Of a stretch of DNA of 29,750 nucleotides, positions 17,102 through 26,400 are shown in pieces. Source of the stretch: Syntrophaceae bacterium UBA4810 (GTDB lineage: Bacteria > Desulfobacterota > Syntrophia > Syntrophales > Smithellaceae); NCBI GenBank assembly GCA_002402545.1, contig DHGA01000091.1, positions 1 through 29,750 on the forward strand, read 5' to 3'. A model generated the notes under the pieces. The model had not been told where the DNA came from. It saw nothing but the letters and a program-made list of their open reading frames with translations, and made no database searches. Positions within the stretch are counted from its first letter, which is position 1. Each line of letters begins with the position of its first letter. A program made the position numbers and the translations under genes.

Positions 17102-17827
17102 ATGTCAGATCAACAATTAATATTCTTACAAAGGAAAAGCACGCAAAACCGCTGCCTTTCGTGCGGAACATCTGAAAATATTAATAACAGAAAATATTGT
17201 TCAATCAGATGCCGTCAAAATTTGCGGCAGAGGCTGAACGCGAGAAACGGGCTGTTTCAGGCGCTCAATACTCGCTGGGCGGCTTTTTATTTTTCCGAAA
17301 AAATGATTTATCTCGATATTTGTACAGGTGGTTATAAAGATATTTATCATTTTTCATACAAACGCCTCGCGGGGCAAAGGCCTTCAGATGATTTTGGTAA
17401 ATTGACAAATGAACTCGCGAGGGAGTGGTGGGCGGAAGAAAAGCGCTCGAAAAGAAAATATCTGGCTTCAAACCATGTTTTGAGTTTGGCGGTTAAATCT
17501 ACAGCGGAAACTTCGGTGCGTCCAAAAGTTTTAAAAGCGTATACAGTTCAGGAAGCATCTTTATCCTGTCTGGGTATGAAAAAAAAGGATTTAGAATCAG
17601 CCGACTTAAAAAAAATTATTAAGAACTGTTACCGCCGGCAGGCAAAAATTCATCATCCAGATCTTGGCGGAGTTGCGGTAACGTTTCGAAAAATCAATAA
17701 AGCTTATCGGGAACTTCTTCAATGGGCGGACAATCCTCGTTTCAGCAAAAGGAAGGGATTTACGGATAAGTGGTTTTACGACGGCGAAAACGATAAATGG
17801 GTGCAGCCGATTCCCGTAAAAAAATGA
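17102..17827 (+). CDS. Zinc-finger and J-domain protein, unknown role
   Basis: The N-terminus holds a CX2C-X11-CX3C finger (C18, C21, C33, C37; CLSCG and YCSIRC). A middle region (about 45-140) is basic and aromatic without a family I recognise. The C-terminal part (about 147-208) is a J domain with HPD at 185-187 in YRRQAKIHHPDLGG followed by KINKAYREL. J domains stimulate the ATPase of DnaK. Here it is C-terminal and no DnaK or GrpE gene is nearby, so it is an accessory co-chaperone rather than DnaJ itself. The start has a poor ribosome site. It is convergent with mobA. The domain calls are good; the role is unknown. Confidence 0.8.
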   Translation: MSDQQLIFLQRKSTQNRCLSCGTSENINNRKYCSIRCRQNLRQRLNARNGLFQALNTRWAAFYFSEKMIYLDICTGGYKDIYHFSYKRLAGQRPSDDFGKLTNELAREWWAEEKRSKRKYLASNHVLSLAVKSTAETSVRPKVLKAYTVQEASLSCLGMKKKDLESADLKKIIKNCYRRQAKIHHPDLGGVAVTFRKINKAYRELLQWADNPRFSKRKGFTDKWFYDGENDKWVQPIPVKK

Positions 17828-17857
17828 TCAGCACAGATAATAGCTAGAGGGGAAGTA

Positions 17858-18454
17858 TCAGCTTTCAGGATTAAGTCTGATCTTTTCCAGTTCCTTCGGG
17901 GTGTTTATATTTAGAAATAATTTCCCGTTTTCATTAAAGGAATTAATTATTTCTTCAGTCACGGTTAAAACACGCATTCCTTTGTAGAAACCGGTGATTT
18001 TAAGTTTATCCGCTTCTAGGTTTCTTTTAATGGGAGCAAGACAATTTTTTGAATACATAGCGTATAAAGGTTGAAAACCGTCTGATAATTGAGGAACTAC
18101 AATATCGTGTTTTTCCGCTTGTTGGGCAAGATATGAAATAAAGTCCTTATTCAAATAAGGCATATCGCAGGCGGTAACAAAAGAATAATAATAAGACGCG
18201 AAAAAAAGTCCGGAATAAATGCCTCCCAGCGCACCCTTATTTTTACATATATCCGTTACGATAACAGATGAAGAACGGTTAGTATAAGATAAAGGGTCAT
18301 TGGTAACAATCAGTATTTCCGAAAATAATTCTTTAAACACGCTGAGAACTTTATCAATCAGGCGGATCCCGTTAATTTCCAGAAAAGCTTTGTTCACACC
18401 CATGCGTGAATTCTTGCCGCCGGCTAAAATAATTCCTGTCATGTTGTTTTCCAT
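17858..18454 (-). CDS. mobA: Molybdenum cofactor guanylyltransferase MobA
   Basis: MobA joins GMP to molybdopterin to give the guanine dinucleotide cofactor. The 198-residue protein starts with the nucleotidyltransferase signature IILAGGKNSRMGVNKAFL (8-25). It continues with ICKNKGALGGIYSG, the metal-binding TACDMPYL, and FLNINTPKELE near the end. Lengths and motifs are normal. No strong ribosome site is visible. It follows the large activase gene by about 60 bases on the same strand. It implies at least one bis-MGD enzyme (for example a formate dehydrogenase) elsewhere in the genome. Confidence 0.92.
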   Translation of the reverse strand: MENNMTGIILAGGKNSRMGVNKAFLEINGIRLIDKVLSVFKELFSEILIVTNDPLSYTNRSSSVIVTDICKNKGALGGIYSGLFFASYYYSFVTACDMPYLNKDFISYLAQQAEKHDIVVPQLSDGFQPLYAMYSKNCLAPIKRNLEADKLKITGFYKGMRVLTVTEEIINSFNENGKLFLNINTPKELEKIRLNPES

Positions 18455-18514
18455 ATTACGCGTTATCCGTCTATTTAGTCATCAATTTTAATATTCATAA
18501 AAGCGCGCCGATTT

Positions 18515-21500
18515 TTATCGGACAATTTTTCGGTCTATTGATATGGTTTGGCTTTCTTGCTGTTCTATCATTGAATGGGATTCGGCATCATTTTTAAAAC
18601 GCAGAACGTTGAGCATAAATATTTCCAGCTTGCTCAGGACATTGGGAGGAAGCAGATTACCGTCGATTTCAATCGATATTGCGGGATATTTGTTCTCTCT
18701 TGCCCATGGTGTAAATAAACCTTCGATAACGCGGCCGATCAAACAGGCAAACGGAGAAATATTCACAATTCCGGAAAAACCATCCATCATGGCCGTGGCG
18801 GCCACGCCGCTGGAAATGCTGATTTCGGAGTAGAGCTCATCGCTGACAAAGTGTTTTTTCGTATTATTCATTATTTTTTTCATGTTATGCGGCGTATGGG
18901 GTATCAACCCGGTACGCTTCAGAATAGAGCTGACATCTTTTTCCACATTATGTTTGTAGAGATGTTCGATATTCCAGTCAATTAACTGCTTAAATTCCGG
19001 AGCGGTAACTCGTTTATACCATGGAATTAGCCTCAGTTTCTTTTTAAGCTCATGATGACGAACAAAATCACAGTAATAAATCCATTCGGCAACATTTGAT
19101 ACTTTGCTGATAATGCCGCGGCGGCTGAAATGCTGGACTAATTCATCCACGGCGAAATCGTCGCGTCTTACATAAATTTCTCCCACGATAAGCACTTTTG
19201 GGCATTCATCTATTGTTTTCTTAAGCGGAATCCGGGAAATAGCCGCGGATATTTCTCTTAATGTGGGTAGTATTTTGGTGATATCTTTTTCGGCGACAGA
19301 AATCATTTTGTGCCACAGTTCGTCATATATTTTCATGGCCTGAACTGGGTCGGTGGCGCATGTCCTGAGAGATGTTTCCACGTCTTTCATGTAGTCGCCG
19401 ATAATCACCGCCCACCAGGCGTATTTGGAAAACTCAGGACCAAGTTCATTGTAAGAATTATCTGAATCCAGCGTGAACACAAGGACGTTCTCCATGCGCA
19501 GATCTTTGAAGAGATTTTCATAAAAAACAAAATACTGGCCTGTGCGGCAGGGGCCAGTTGTGGTGGGGACGAACAGAATATATGTTTCATCCTTGCGATA
19601 TTTATCAGAAGAAAGATATTTTAGTGTGCTGCCCAAAACTAGATGTGAAGGCAGGCACTCTTTTCCGGAGGCGTGGTTGCGCGCCATTTGTAGTGTGTAA
19701 ATATCAGGAACCGGCATTGTTTCCGCGTTGATACCAAGGCCGCGAATTGAGGCGCCAATCAATTCCGCAGACAATCTCCCCATGTTGGATAAAAGCAGCT
19801 TTACCCGCGGATTGCCTTTAATGGGGATTTTCTCGTCGGTAAAAACGTTTTTTATATGAATTTCTTCATCGGGATTGTTAATGAAACGCAAGCCGTTATC
19901 GTAGCGTTCCTCGCTGATTTCGCCTATTTTGGAGCGGTATCCTTCGATAATATCCAGGAAGGCTTCTATGCGCGTGTCCACGCCCGCGTCCGCCGTGTGC
20001 GAATCAAGTTCCAGAATAAGGAAAGGTTTGGTTACCATTATCCATTTGAGATAATGCAGCATAAACGAGTCAGGCGCGCAGGAAAAATTGGAAATATAAG
20101 TGACAAAAATATTATCTTCCTTTTTCAAAAGGACGCCCGCTTTCATATCCTGCTGACCGTAATACCAGTACATGTTAGGATAAATTGTTTCATCCATGAA
20201 AGGCAGGATATCAAAGGGGATGATCGTGTAGCCGCGTGTCGTGAATTTCCGGGGGATACCCATATTGGCATCGGCGGTAAAAGCGTTATACGGCCGTCCC
20301 AGAAGGGCGATGACCGGACGCTGCGATCGCCTCGCCTGCATTAACGCGTCATTTCCCAGTTCAGTAAATTTATTGAAGCACTCCATCTGTTTTTCGTAAG
20401 CCAGATAAAAAGCGTTTTTAGCTTCTTTCTCGTTTATGCCCAGAGTCAAGGTGGTTTCAACAAAAGATTCAGCGGCCTTTTCCTTGCCGTACATAAAACT
20501 GATAACAGGCGCCAAATATTTATTTTCGGCAATTTCCGGAAACGCTTTCTTTATGTAATAAGGCAGTGCCTGGGTTATGGGACAAAAATTAGCGGGAGCA
20601 GTCTGCTCATAACTTTCCATATCACGAAAATGCGGCAGGAAAATATAGTCCGGATTATGGTCGAAAATATCCTGAACGGCGCCGTGCGCTATTTCCGCGG
20701 GAAAGCAGTAGTTGCTTTCCACGCGTGCCACGCCTTCAGGTGATATGTTTTTAGAAACAATCGTTTCAATTCCCAGAATATGAAAAAACCATGAGTAGAG
20801 CGGCCATAATGTGTAGATGGAAAAACATCGGGGAATGCCGACAGTAAAATCTTTCTTTTTGGCAAAGCTATCCGGATCAGGCGCGCATTGCCTGAATAAT
20901 ATATCGTTGCGTTTTTCGATGTAGTCCAAAACATCACTTTCGTTGATGGTTTTTTTCTTTCTGATATTAGCGTATTTATTGCAGCGGCCGCCGAACATGT
21001 ATTTATGGCCGTTTACGTTAAGCACTCTGATGGGGCAGAAATTGTCGCACGCTTTGCACTGAAATTCTTTTTCATAAACGATATCAGTGGCAAGAATGCT
21101 ATCGATATTGTAAGAGTTTTTTTCGAGAAAACCTTCCTGTAATTTTTGTCTGGCCAAGATTCCCACGCCGAAGCAGCCCATAAGCTCGGGGTCCGGCGGA
21201 ACTAGAATATCCTTATCCAGAAGCATGGCAAAGGCCAGAGGCACTGCTTTGTTTTTAGCCACGCCTCCCTGCAAAACGATATGCTTGCCTATTGTCCGGT
21301 TGCCGACGACACGATTGAGATAATTGGACACAATGGAGGTGACAATGCCGGCGGTGATATCTTCGCGCGAAGCGCCCTGCTGTATGGCGTTACGGATATC
21401 AGAATTGATGAAGGCGGAACAATGTTCTCCGAATTTTAATGGAGCGTCAGCAAAGAGAGCGATATCGCCGATTTCTTCGGCGCGGGAGATGTTTAAATCA

Positions 21501-22825
21501 CCTTGCGCCGATTCTTCCAGAAAGGAGCCGGTTCCCGCTGAACAGGCCTCGTTCATGGCGTAATCTATCGGTACTTTATTTTTCAGGAAAACATATTTGG
21601 CGTCTTGTCCGCCGATTTCAAAAATAGTATCGATTTCTTCGCGGTAAAAAGTGGTGCCGACCGCGTGCGCGATGATTTCGTTATAAACAGCAGGCGTTTC
21701 CAGAAACACACCGAGGATTTCACGCGAAGAACCGGTAGTCGAGGAAAGAGTAATATTAATGGTTTCGTCACCGATGTCATTTTTAATCTGTTTTTTTATT
21801 TCACGAAGGCAATTTTTGAGAGCGGCTACCGGATCGCCGTGAGTCCGGCCGTAAAAGGAAGCGGTTACTTCGTTTGTTTCGATGTCAATCAGGCAAGCCT
21901 TGGTTGTGGTTGAACCTCCGTCCACGCCAAGTATGTACTCACGGCCGGCCACAACCTTGCCCTTCTGAGAGGGAAGATAAGTGACGCGTTTTTGTGCGGT
22001 TTTTAAATTTTTGAACCGTTTGAATTGTATTCGGCTTTCTTTAAAAAGCTGGTCAATTTCAGGCAAGACACTGCCGGTTTTTTGGGCGAGAAACGCTGCC
22101 CCGTAAGCTTCAAAAAAGGGCGCCTGAGGAGGAATAATTAATTCAACTTCCGGCAGTCTTTGCTGGATAAAACTAATAATGTGCTTATTTTGAGTAACGC
22201 CGCCGACAAGCAAAACCTTGCCTGTGTGTATTCTGGCTCTTTTTAGGAAATCAATTACTTTGATGGCCATGACATCGCTCAGCGAAAGCACTATATCGCC
22301 TTTTGTCGCTTCTCCTTTATTAAGGCGGTGGGTGCAGTCGCTTTTCATAAATACGGAGCAGCGGGAAGATAGTTTGAAAACACGGCAATGATCATCAAGG
22401 GAATTTACATCAGCAAGTTTCATGTTCATGCGGGCGAGCTGCTGCTTGAAGAATTCTCCGGTGCCGGAAGCGCACTTGTTTCCCGAAAAGCTGTTGATTA
22501 TTTTTTTATCTTTGTCGATTGTGTAAACTACAAGATCCTCTCCACCCAGAGAAACCACCGCGTCAACATTGTAATTCAGGTGTTTTAGCGCCTCTTCGAC
22601 GCAGAGAGGTTCAATGACACTGTTGACGTTTAAAAGTCGCCGGCCTTCAGTTCCCGTAACTAGAGAAGTGATGTTCTCCGGCAAGGGATAAGATGACAGC
22701 ATCTTTTTTAATGTAAAAAGAAAATTACCTTCGTGAGGCTCAACTTTGCTAAATAATAAATTATTGTCTTCGAGTATTGTAATTTTTACGTTCGAAGAGC
22801 CGATATTAATTCCCAAACTGCGCAT
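18515..22825 (-). CDS. Giant acyl-CoA dehydratase activase (BadF/BadG/BcrA/BcrD, HgdC type) with DUF2229 region
   Basis: The 1436-residue protein has two ASKHA activase domains in tandem. Domain 1 (about 1-250) starts LGINIGSSNVK and has cluster cysteines C118 (KCASGTG) and C156 (SSRCSVF). Domain 2 (about 297-560) starts LGVDGGSTTTK and has C428 (ACSAGTG) and C469 (GEHCSAF). Next comes a cysteine cluster (CKACDNFC at 590-597 and C615), then a long DUF2229-type and HgdB-like region. HgdC proteins use ATP and a [4Fe-4S] cluster to inject low-potential electrons into 2-hydroxyacyl-CoA dehydratases or benzoyl-CoA reductases. No such partner is next to it, so its target is unknown. TGAGG precedes the ATG. 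Family certain, substrate unknown. Confidence 0.9.
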   Translation of the reverse strand: MRSLGINIGSSNVKITILEDNNLLFSKVEPHEGNFLFTLKKMLSSYPLPENITSLVTGTEGRRLLNVNSVIEPLCVEEALKHLNYNVDAVVSLGGEDLVVYTIDKDKKIINSFSGNKCASGTGEFFKQQLARMNMKLADVNSLDDHCRVFKLSSRCSVFMKSDCTHRLNKGEATKGDIVLSLSDVMAIKVIDFLKRARIHTGKVLLVGGVTQNKHIISFIQQRLPEVELIIPPQAPFFEAYGAAFLAQKTGSVLPEIDQLFKESRIQFKRFKNLKTAQKRVTYLPSQKGKVVAGREYILGVDGGSTTTKACLIDIETNEVTASFYGRTHGDPVAALKNCLREIKKQIKNDIGDETINITLSSTTGSSREILGVFLETPAVYNEIIAHAVGTTFYREEIDTIFEIGGQDAKYVFLKNKVPIDYAMNEACSAGTGSFLEESAQGDLNISRAEEIGDIALFADAPLKFGEHCSAFINSDIRNAIQQGASREDITAGIVTSIVSNYLNRVVGNRTIGKHIVLQGGVAKNKAVPLAFAMLLDKDILVPPDPELMGCFGVGILARQKLQEGFLEKNSYNIDSILATDIVYEKEFQCKACDNFCPIRVLNVNGHKYMFGGRCNKYANIRKKKTINESDVLDYIEKRNDILFRQCAPDPDSFAKKKDFTVGIPRCFSIYTLWPLYSWFFHILGIETIVSKNISPEGVARVESNYCFPAEIAHGAVQDIFDHNPDYIFLPHFRDMESYEQTAPANFCPITQALPYYIKKAFPEIAENKYLAPVISFMYGKEKAAESFVETTLTLGINEKEAKNAFYLAYEKQMECFNKFTELGNDALMQARRSQRPVIALLGRPYNAFTADANMGIPRKFTTRGYTIIPFDILPFMDETIYPNMYWYYGQQDMKAGVLLKKEDNIFVTYISNFSCAPDSFMLHYLKWIMVTKPFLILELDSHTADAGVDTRIEAFLDIIEGYRSKIGEISEERYDNGLRFINNPDEEIHIKNVFTDEKIPIKGNPRVKLLLSNMGRLSAELIGASIRGLGINAETMPVPDIYTLQMARNHASGKECLPSHLVLGSTLKYLSSDKYRKDETYILFVPTTTGPCRTGQYFVFYENLFKDLRMENVLVFTLDSDNSYNELGPEFSKYAWWAVIIGDYMKDVETSLRTCATDPVQAMKIYDELWHKMISVAEKDITKILPTLREISAAISRIPLKKTIDECPKVLIVGEIYVRRDDFAVDELVQHFSRRGIISKVSNVAEWIYYCDFVRHHELKKKLRLIPWYKRVTAPEFKQLIDWNIEHLYKHNVEKDVSSILKRTGLIPHTPHNMKKIMNNTKKHFVSDELYSEISISSGVAATAMMDGFSGIVNISPFACLIGRVIEGLFTPWARENKYPAISIEIDGNLLPPNVLSKLEIFMLNVLRFKNDAESHSMIEQQESQTISIDRKIVR

Positions 22826-22910
22826 AATAACCTCAGATATTTAAAAAAATCAGGTGCTAGATATTACGATTAGGCCGCGGCGTCAAGTGTCAGATAATAT
22901 CGTAAATAAT

Positions 22911-22946
22911 AAAAAACAGCCGAAAGCAGGAACTTGCGGCTGTTTC
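22911..22946 (-). terminator. Rho-independent terminator after atpB
   Basis: A 9-bp stem (22914-22922 with 22937-22945, AACAGCCG and CGGCTGTT core) is followed on the minus strand by six U residues and an AT-rich tail. It ends the atpZ-atpI-atpB unit about 40 bases beyond the atpB stop and separates it from the activase gene. Confidence 0.85.
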
Positions 22947-22987
22947 GTTGTATATCAAATTATATTTAAATCGCTTAATTTTGCAGA

Positions 22988-23641
22988 TTAATGCGCTTCT
23001 TCTTCTGCTCCCGCTATGTACATCATCGCCAGCAATACAAACACAAGCGTCTGTACAAGATAAACGAAAAGCTTCAGCGCCATAATCGGTAGTGGTACAA
23101 GCATGGGAACCAGAATAAGCAATATAATCAATACCAGGTCACCGCCCTTTATGTTTCCGAATAGACGAAATGATAATGAAATTGGCCTTGAGAGATGGCT
23201 GACAATTTCAATGACGAACATTAAAGGCGCAAGCCAAATTACCGGACCCATAAACTGTTTGAGATATTTAAACCCGTGCTTTTTAACTCCGACTACATGA
23301 GTGGATAAAAAGACAACAAGCGCCAAAGCCAGGGTTGTATTAATGTCGGACGTGGGAGATTTAAAGCCGGGAAACGCGCCCATGAGATTGGATAAAAATA
23401 TGAACAAGCCCAAGGTGGCGATAAGCGGAAAATATTTACGGCCTTTTGGCCCCATTACTTCATTGAGTAACGCATCAAAGCCGCCGATGATAACCTCCAT
23501 AAAATTCTGCAACCTGCCCGGATATACCTGAAGCCCTCTGGTGGCCAGAAAAGCCAAAACGATAAGAATGGCAGCCAGGAGAAAAGTATAAGCGACATGC
23601 GCGGGAATGTAAGGATTTTCCAAAAAATATATCGGATGCAT
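22988..23641 (-). CDS. atpB: F0F1 ATP synthase subunit a
   Basis: Subunit a forms the half-channels that load and unload the c-ring. The 217-residue protein is hydrophobic with five or six membrane helices. The diagnostic C-terminal region HLSRPISLSFRLFGN carries the essential arginine at R159 (the equivalent of E. coli R210), and FGNIKGGDLVL follows. The N-terminus is short compared with E. coli, as in many anaerobes. AAGGAG precedes the ATG inside the end of atpI. The next F0 gene, atpE, is not downstream but about 4.7 kb away on the other strand. Confidence 0.95.
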   Translation of the reverse strand: MHPIYFLENPYIPAHVAYTFLLAAILIVLAFLATRGLQVYPGRLQNFMEVIIGGFDALLNEVMGPKGRKYFPLIATLGLFIFLSNLMGAFPGFKSPTSDINTTLALALVVFLSTHVVGVKKHGFKYLKQFMGPVIWLAPLMFVIEIVSHLSRPISLSFRLFGNIKGGDLVLIILLILVPMLVPLPIMALKLFVYLVQTLVFVLLAMMYIAGAEEEAH

Positions 23642-23643
23642 TT

Positions 23644-24039
23644 TTATAAACTCTCCTTAATTAAGTTTTTTTTTGAATATGTAATGATAACCGTAAAAAC
23701 GACGGTTAGAACAACAACAGAAAGGCCGATGAGCAGGCCGATGATATTTACCACTTCTTTTGAAATTAAAAGATATAACACGATAGCGGTAAGCAGCAGA
23801 CGGATAAAATATTTAAAAACAACATTGCCTCTAACGCTGCCCCCGGTTTTATAAAACGCGCCGCGCAGAGAGCGGCCCATCCAGTAAAAATTTATAATGC
23901 TGATTAAACCGCCCAGCAATACTCCCAGGGCGAATTTAAAGGTGCCGAAAATTAATGAAGGAATGAAGACAACAGCGAGGAAAATCCAGGTGTAAATCTC
24001 AATTTTTCTTTGGAGCGGGTCTTTGGCGATGAGGTTCAC
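23644..24039 (-). CDS. atpI: ATP synthase subunit I (AtpI family)
   Basis: This 131-residue four-helix membrane protein (helices near 15-35, 38-55, 75-92 and 95-122) is of the AtpI type and helps assemble the c-ring in other bacteria. The start is GTG at 24039, inside the end of atpZ, giving a 41-base overlap. AAGAG stands eight bases before it. The atpB start lies two bases past its stop. Sequence signature is weak, as usual for the family, so the call relies on topology and on position between atpZ and atpB. Confidence 0.75.
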   Translation of the reverse strand: MNLIAKDPLQRKIEIYTWIFLAVVFIPSLIFGTFKFALGVLLGGLISIINFYWMGRSLRGAFYKTGGSVRGNVVFKYFIRLLLTAIVLYLLISKEVVNIIGLLIGLSVVVLTVVFTVIITYSKKNLIKESL

Positions 24040-24283
24040 GTTTTAAACTCTTAATTATAGGTTCATCATCAGTAAAATATCTTTGTATCAGAACATGCAA
24101 GTTACGAAAACCGGCGACAATTCCTATTAACAGAAAAATAAAAGTAAATAAGTTGCCGGTATCGAATTTTTTATCTAAATAAACGCCAAGAGCGAGACAC
24201 GCAAAAATCGCTAAAACCATCGCAATGCCGACGCTGCTGGCATATGCCATTTGAATAGCTGTTTTTTTTGTATCTTCATCCAT
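23999..24283 (-). CDS. atpZ: AtpZ/AtpI-family small membrane protein
   Basis: This 94-residue protein has two membrane helices (about 15-33 and 45-62) linked by LGVYLDKKFDTGN, the usual AtpZ loop, and a basic C-terminal tail (KREPHRQRPAPKKN). AtpZ is a short partner of AtpI, first in the F0 operon of many Desulfobacterota. AAGGAG precedes the ATG by 11 bases. Its reading frame overlaps atpI by 41 bases. Confidence 0.75.
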   Translation of the reverse strand: MDEDTKKTAIQMAYASSVGIAMVLAIFACLALGVYLDKKFDTGNLFTFIFLLIGIVAGFRNLHVLIQRYFTDDEPIIKSLKREPHRQRPAPKKN

Positions 24284-24344
24284 CAGGACGAAAGCTCCTT
24301 AACACTCAAAATATATTATGTCAATAAAAAAATGACCGGCGTTC

Positions 24345-24356
24345 AGTTATTATTGT
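24345..24356. repeat. 12-bp direct repeat, copy 1, right of fcl stop
   Basis: AGTTATTATTGT occurs here, two bases beyond the fcl stop codon. An identical copy in the same orientation is at 26401-26412, between gmd and hemL. The pair encloses the gmd-fcl genes exactly. It is short and AT-rich, so chance is not excluded. Confidence 0.4.
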
Positions 24357-24358
24357 AA

Positions 24359-25288
24359 CTACCTGTTATTTATATACCATTTAATTGTTTTTTGTAATCC
24401 CGCTGCCAGATCCGTTTTCGCTTTAAAGCCGAATTCTTCCCATGCTTTTGAAACGTCCAGCCTTCGGCGGGGTTGACCGTCCGGTTTACTTTTATTCCAA
24501 ATGATATTTCCTTTAAAGCCGCTTAATTTTACGATTAGCCCGGCAAGCTCTTTAATGGAAATTTCAAACCCCGCGCCGATATTTACCGGTTCGCTTTTGT
24601 TATATTTTTCCGTTGCCAGGTAAATAGCTTCAGCAGCGTCTTCCACATAAAAAAATTCTCTCGTGGCGGCGCCGCTTCCCCAAACTTCGATGGAACTTTC
24701 ATTTTTATCAATGGCATCAAAACATTTTTTAATTAGCGCGGGAATGACATGCGATGAGCGCGGATCGAAATTGTCGCCCGGGCCGTAGAGATTGACCGGC
24801 AACAGAAATATGGAATTGAAACCATATTGCTGCCGGTAGGACTGTGACTGCACCAGCATCATTTTTTTGGCGAGCCCGTAAGGCGCGTTTGTTTCTTCAG
24901 GATAACCAACCCAGAGATCATCTTCCTTAAAAGGAACGGGAGTGAATTTAGGATAAGCGCAAATCGTCCCCAAAGCGATAAATTTTTCAATGCCGCGTAA
25001 ATAAGCTTCGTGCATTAATTGCGCGCCCATAACCAGATTATCGTAAAACAGTTCCGCCGGTTTTTCCTGATTAAAGCCGATTCCCCCGACTTTCGCGGCC
25101 AGATGAATGACAATATGCGGTTGCAAAGTATTATACATACGCCGGATGTCTTCAATTCCCGTAAGGTTGAATTCCGGCAAATCGGCGATGGAGATATTTT
25201 CACAGCCGTGCTCTGATAATTTCCTGATCAGATGGGTGCCGAGGAATCCTTTTCCTCCGGTAACAGTAATGCGTTTTCCTTGCAGCAA
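24359..25288 (-). CDS. fcl: GDP-L-fucose synthase
   Basis: Fcl epimerises and reduces GDP-4-keto-6-deoxy-mannose to GDP-L-fucose. The 309-residue NADPH-dependent SDR protein has the dinucleotide fold TGGKGFLGTHL near the N-terminus, HLAAKVGGIGFNQEKP, LGTICAYPKF, the catalytic YGLAKKMM, and NLYGPGDNFDP. These are characteristic of the WcaG/Fcl family. It starts with TTG, seven bases after AAGGAG, 21 bases past gmd, so the pair is co-translated. Confidence 0.95.
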   Translation of the reverse strand: MLQGKRITVTGGKGFLGTHLIRKLSEHGCENISIADLPEFNLTGIEDIRRMYNTLQPHIVIHLAAKVGGIGFNQEKPAELFYDNLVMGAQLMHEAYLRGIEKFIALGTICAYPKFTPVPFKEDDLWVGYPEETNAPYGLAKKMMLVQSQSYRQQYGFNSIFLLPVNLYGPGDNFDPRSSHVIPALIKKCFDAIDKNESSIEVWGSGAATREFFYVEDAAEAIYLATEKYNKSEPVNIGAGFEISIKELAGLIVKLSGFKGNIIWNKSKPDGQPRRRLDVSKAWEEFGFKAKTDLAAGLQKTIKWYINNR

Positions 25289-25309
25289 AATAAAACTCCT
25301 TGTTGATCT

Positions 25310-26341
25310 TTAAGATAAACGTCCGCCATTGGAGCAGGTAAATCCGGCATCGACAAGAGTTTTTTCTTTTCGGGCAATTTCCATGTCGGTTGCGATCATC
25401 ATATTTATCAGTTCGTCAAAAGTCACTTTTGGCTGCCAGCCCAGTATTTTCTTTGCCTTGGAGGAATCTCCGAGAAGAACATCAACTTCGGTAGGCCGGA
25501 AGTATCGCGGATCGACCGCCACATATTTTTTGTAATCCAAATCAAGCTTGGCGAATACTTTTTCGGCAAAATCGCGGACGGAGTGTGTTTCGCCGGTAGC
25601 GATAACAAAGTCGTCAGGTTTTTCCTGCTGGAGCATCAGCCACATGGCTTCGACAAAATCACCGGCATAACCCCAGTCACGTTTGGCCTCAAGGTTCCCC
25701 AGATAAAGTTTTTCTTTTAAACCTAATTTAATTTGTGTGGCGGCACGGGTTATTTTCCGTGTGACAAATGTTTCTCCGCGGCGGGGTGATTCATGATTGA
25801 ACAATATTCCGTTAGTCGCAAAAAGATTGTAAGCGTCGCGGTAATTTTGCACGATATAGTAAGCGTAAACTTTTGCCGCCGCGTAAGGGCTGCGCGGCTG
25901 AAACATCGTTTTTTCGCTTTGCGGCGGCTCCGCGGTGCCGAACATTTCGCTCGACGAAGCCTGATAGAATTTCGTTTTGATACCGGTTTTTCTTATCGCC
26001 TCAAGAATTCTCAGCGTTCCTAAACCAGTAATATCACCTGTGTATTCCGGCATATCAAAGCTTACCCGCACGTGGCTTTGCGCACCCAGATGATAGATTT
26101 CATCAGGAGCAATGGAGTGAAGCAAATCCATCAATTGTCCCGAAACACTGAGATCGCCGTAGTGAAGGAATAATTTTGTGTTAGGTTCATGAACGTCACG
26201 GTAAAGATGGTCGATACGGTCAGTATTAAAAGTGCTGGAACGCCTTATCAGGCCGTGAACTTCATATCCCTTGCTCAAAAGCAGCTCGGCTAAATATGAT
26301 CCGTCCTGTCCGGTAATGCCCGTAAGAAAAGCTTTTTTCAT
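25310..26341 (-). CDS. gmd: GDP-mannose 4,6-dehydratase
   Basis: Gmd removes water from GDP-D-mannose to give GDP-4-keto-6-deoxy-mannose, the first step towards GDP-L-fucose or GDP-D-rhamnose. The 343-residue protein has TGITGQDGSYLAELLL, the Gmd-specific RRSSTFNTDRIDHLY, HYGDLSVSGQL, SSSEMFGTAEPPQSE, the catalytic SPYAAAK, NHESPRRGETFVTRKI and LGNLEAKRDWGYAGDFVEAMW. Length is normal. With fcl downstream the product should be GDP-L-fucose for surface polysaccharide. No glycosyltransferases or mannose genes lie beside it. A GGAGG element precedes the ATG. Confidence 0.96.
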   Translation of the reverse strand: MKKAFLTGITGQDGSYLAELLLSKGYEVHGLIRRSSTFNTDRIDHLYRDVHEPNTKLFLHYGDLSVSGQLMDLLHSIAPDEIYHLGAQSHVRVSFDMPEYTGDITGLGTLRILEAIRKTGIKTKFYQASSSEMFGTAEPPQSEKTMFQPRSPYAAAKVYAYYIVQNYRDAYNLFATNGILFNHESPRRGETFVTRKITRAATQIKLGLKEKLYLGNLEAKRDWGYAGDFVEAMWLMLQQEKPDDFVIATGETHSVRDFAEKVFAKLDLDYKKYVAVDPRYFRPTEVDVLLGDSSKAKKILGWQPKVTFDELINMMIATDMEIARKEKTLVDAGFTCSNGGRLS

Positions 26342-26400
26342 TTTTGCCTCCAGATGGCGAAAAAATGATCGAAATTTATGAAAGAATCAATACAGTAACG

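Noticed and set aside
21324..21913. Plus-strand frames opposite the activase gene
   Set aside because: They lie antisense to the conserved activase domains and have no homology I recognise.
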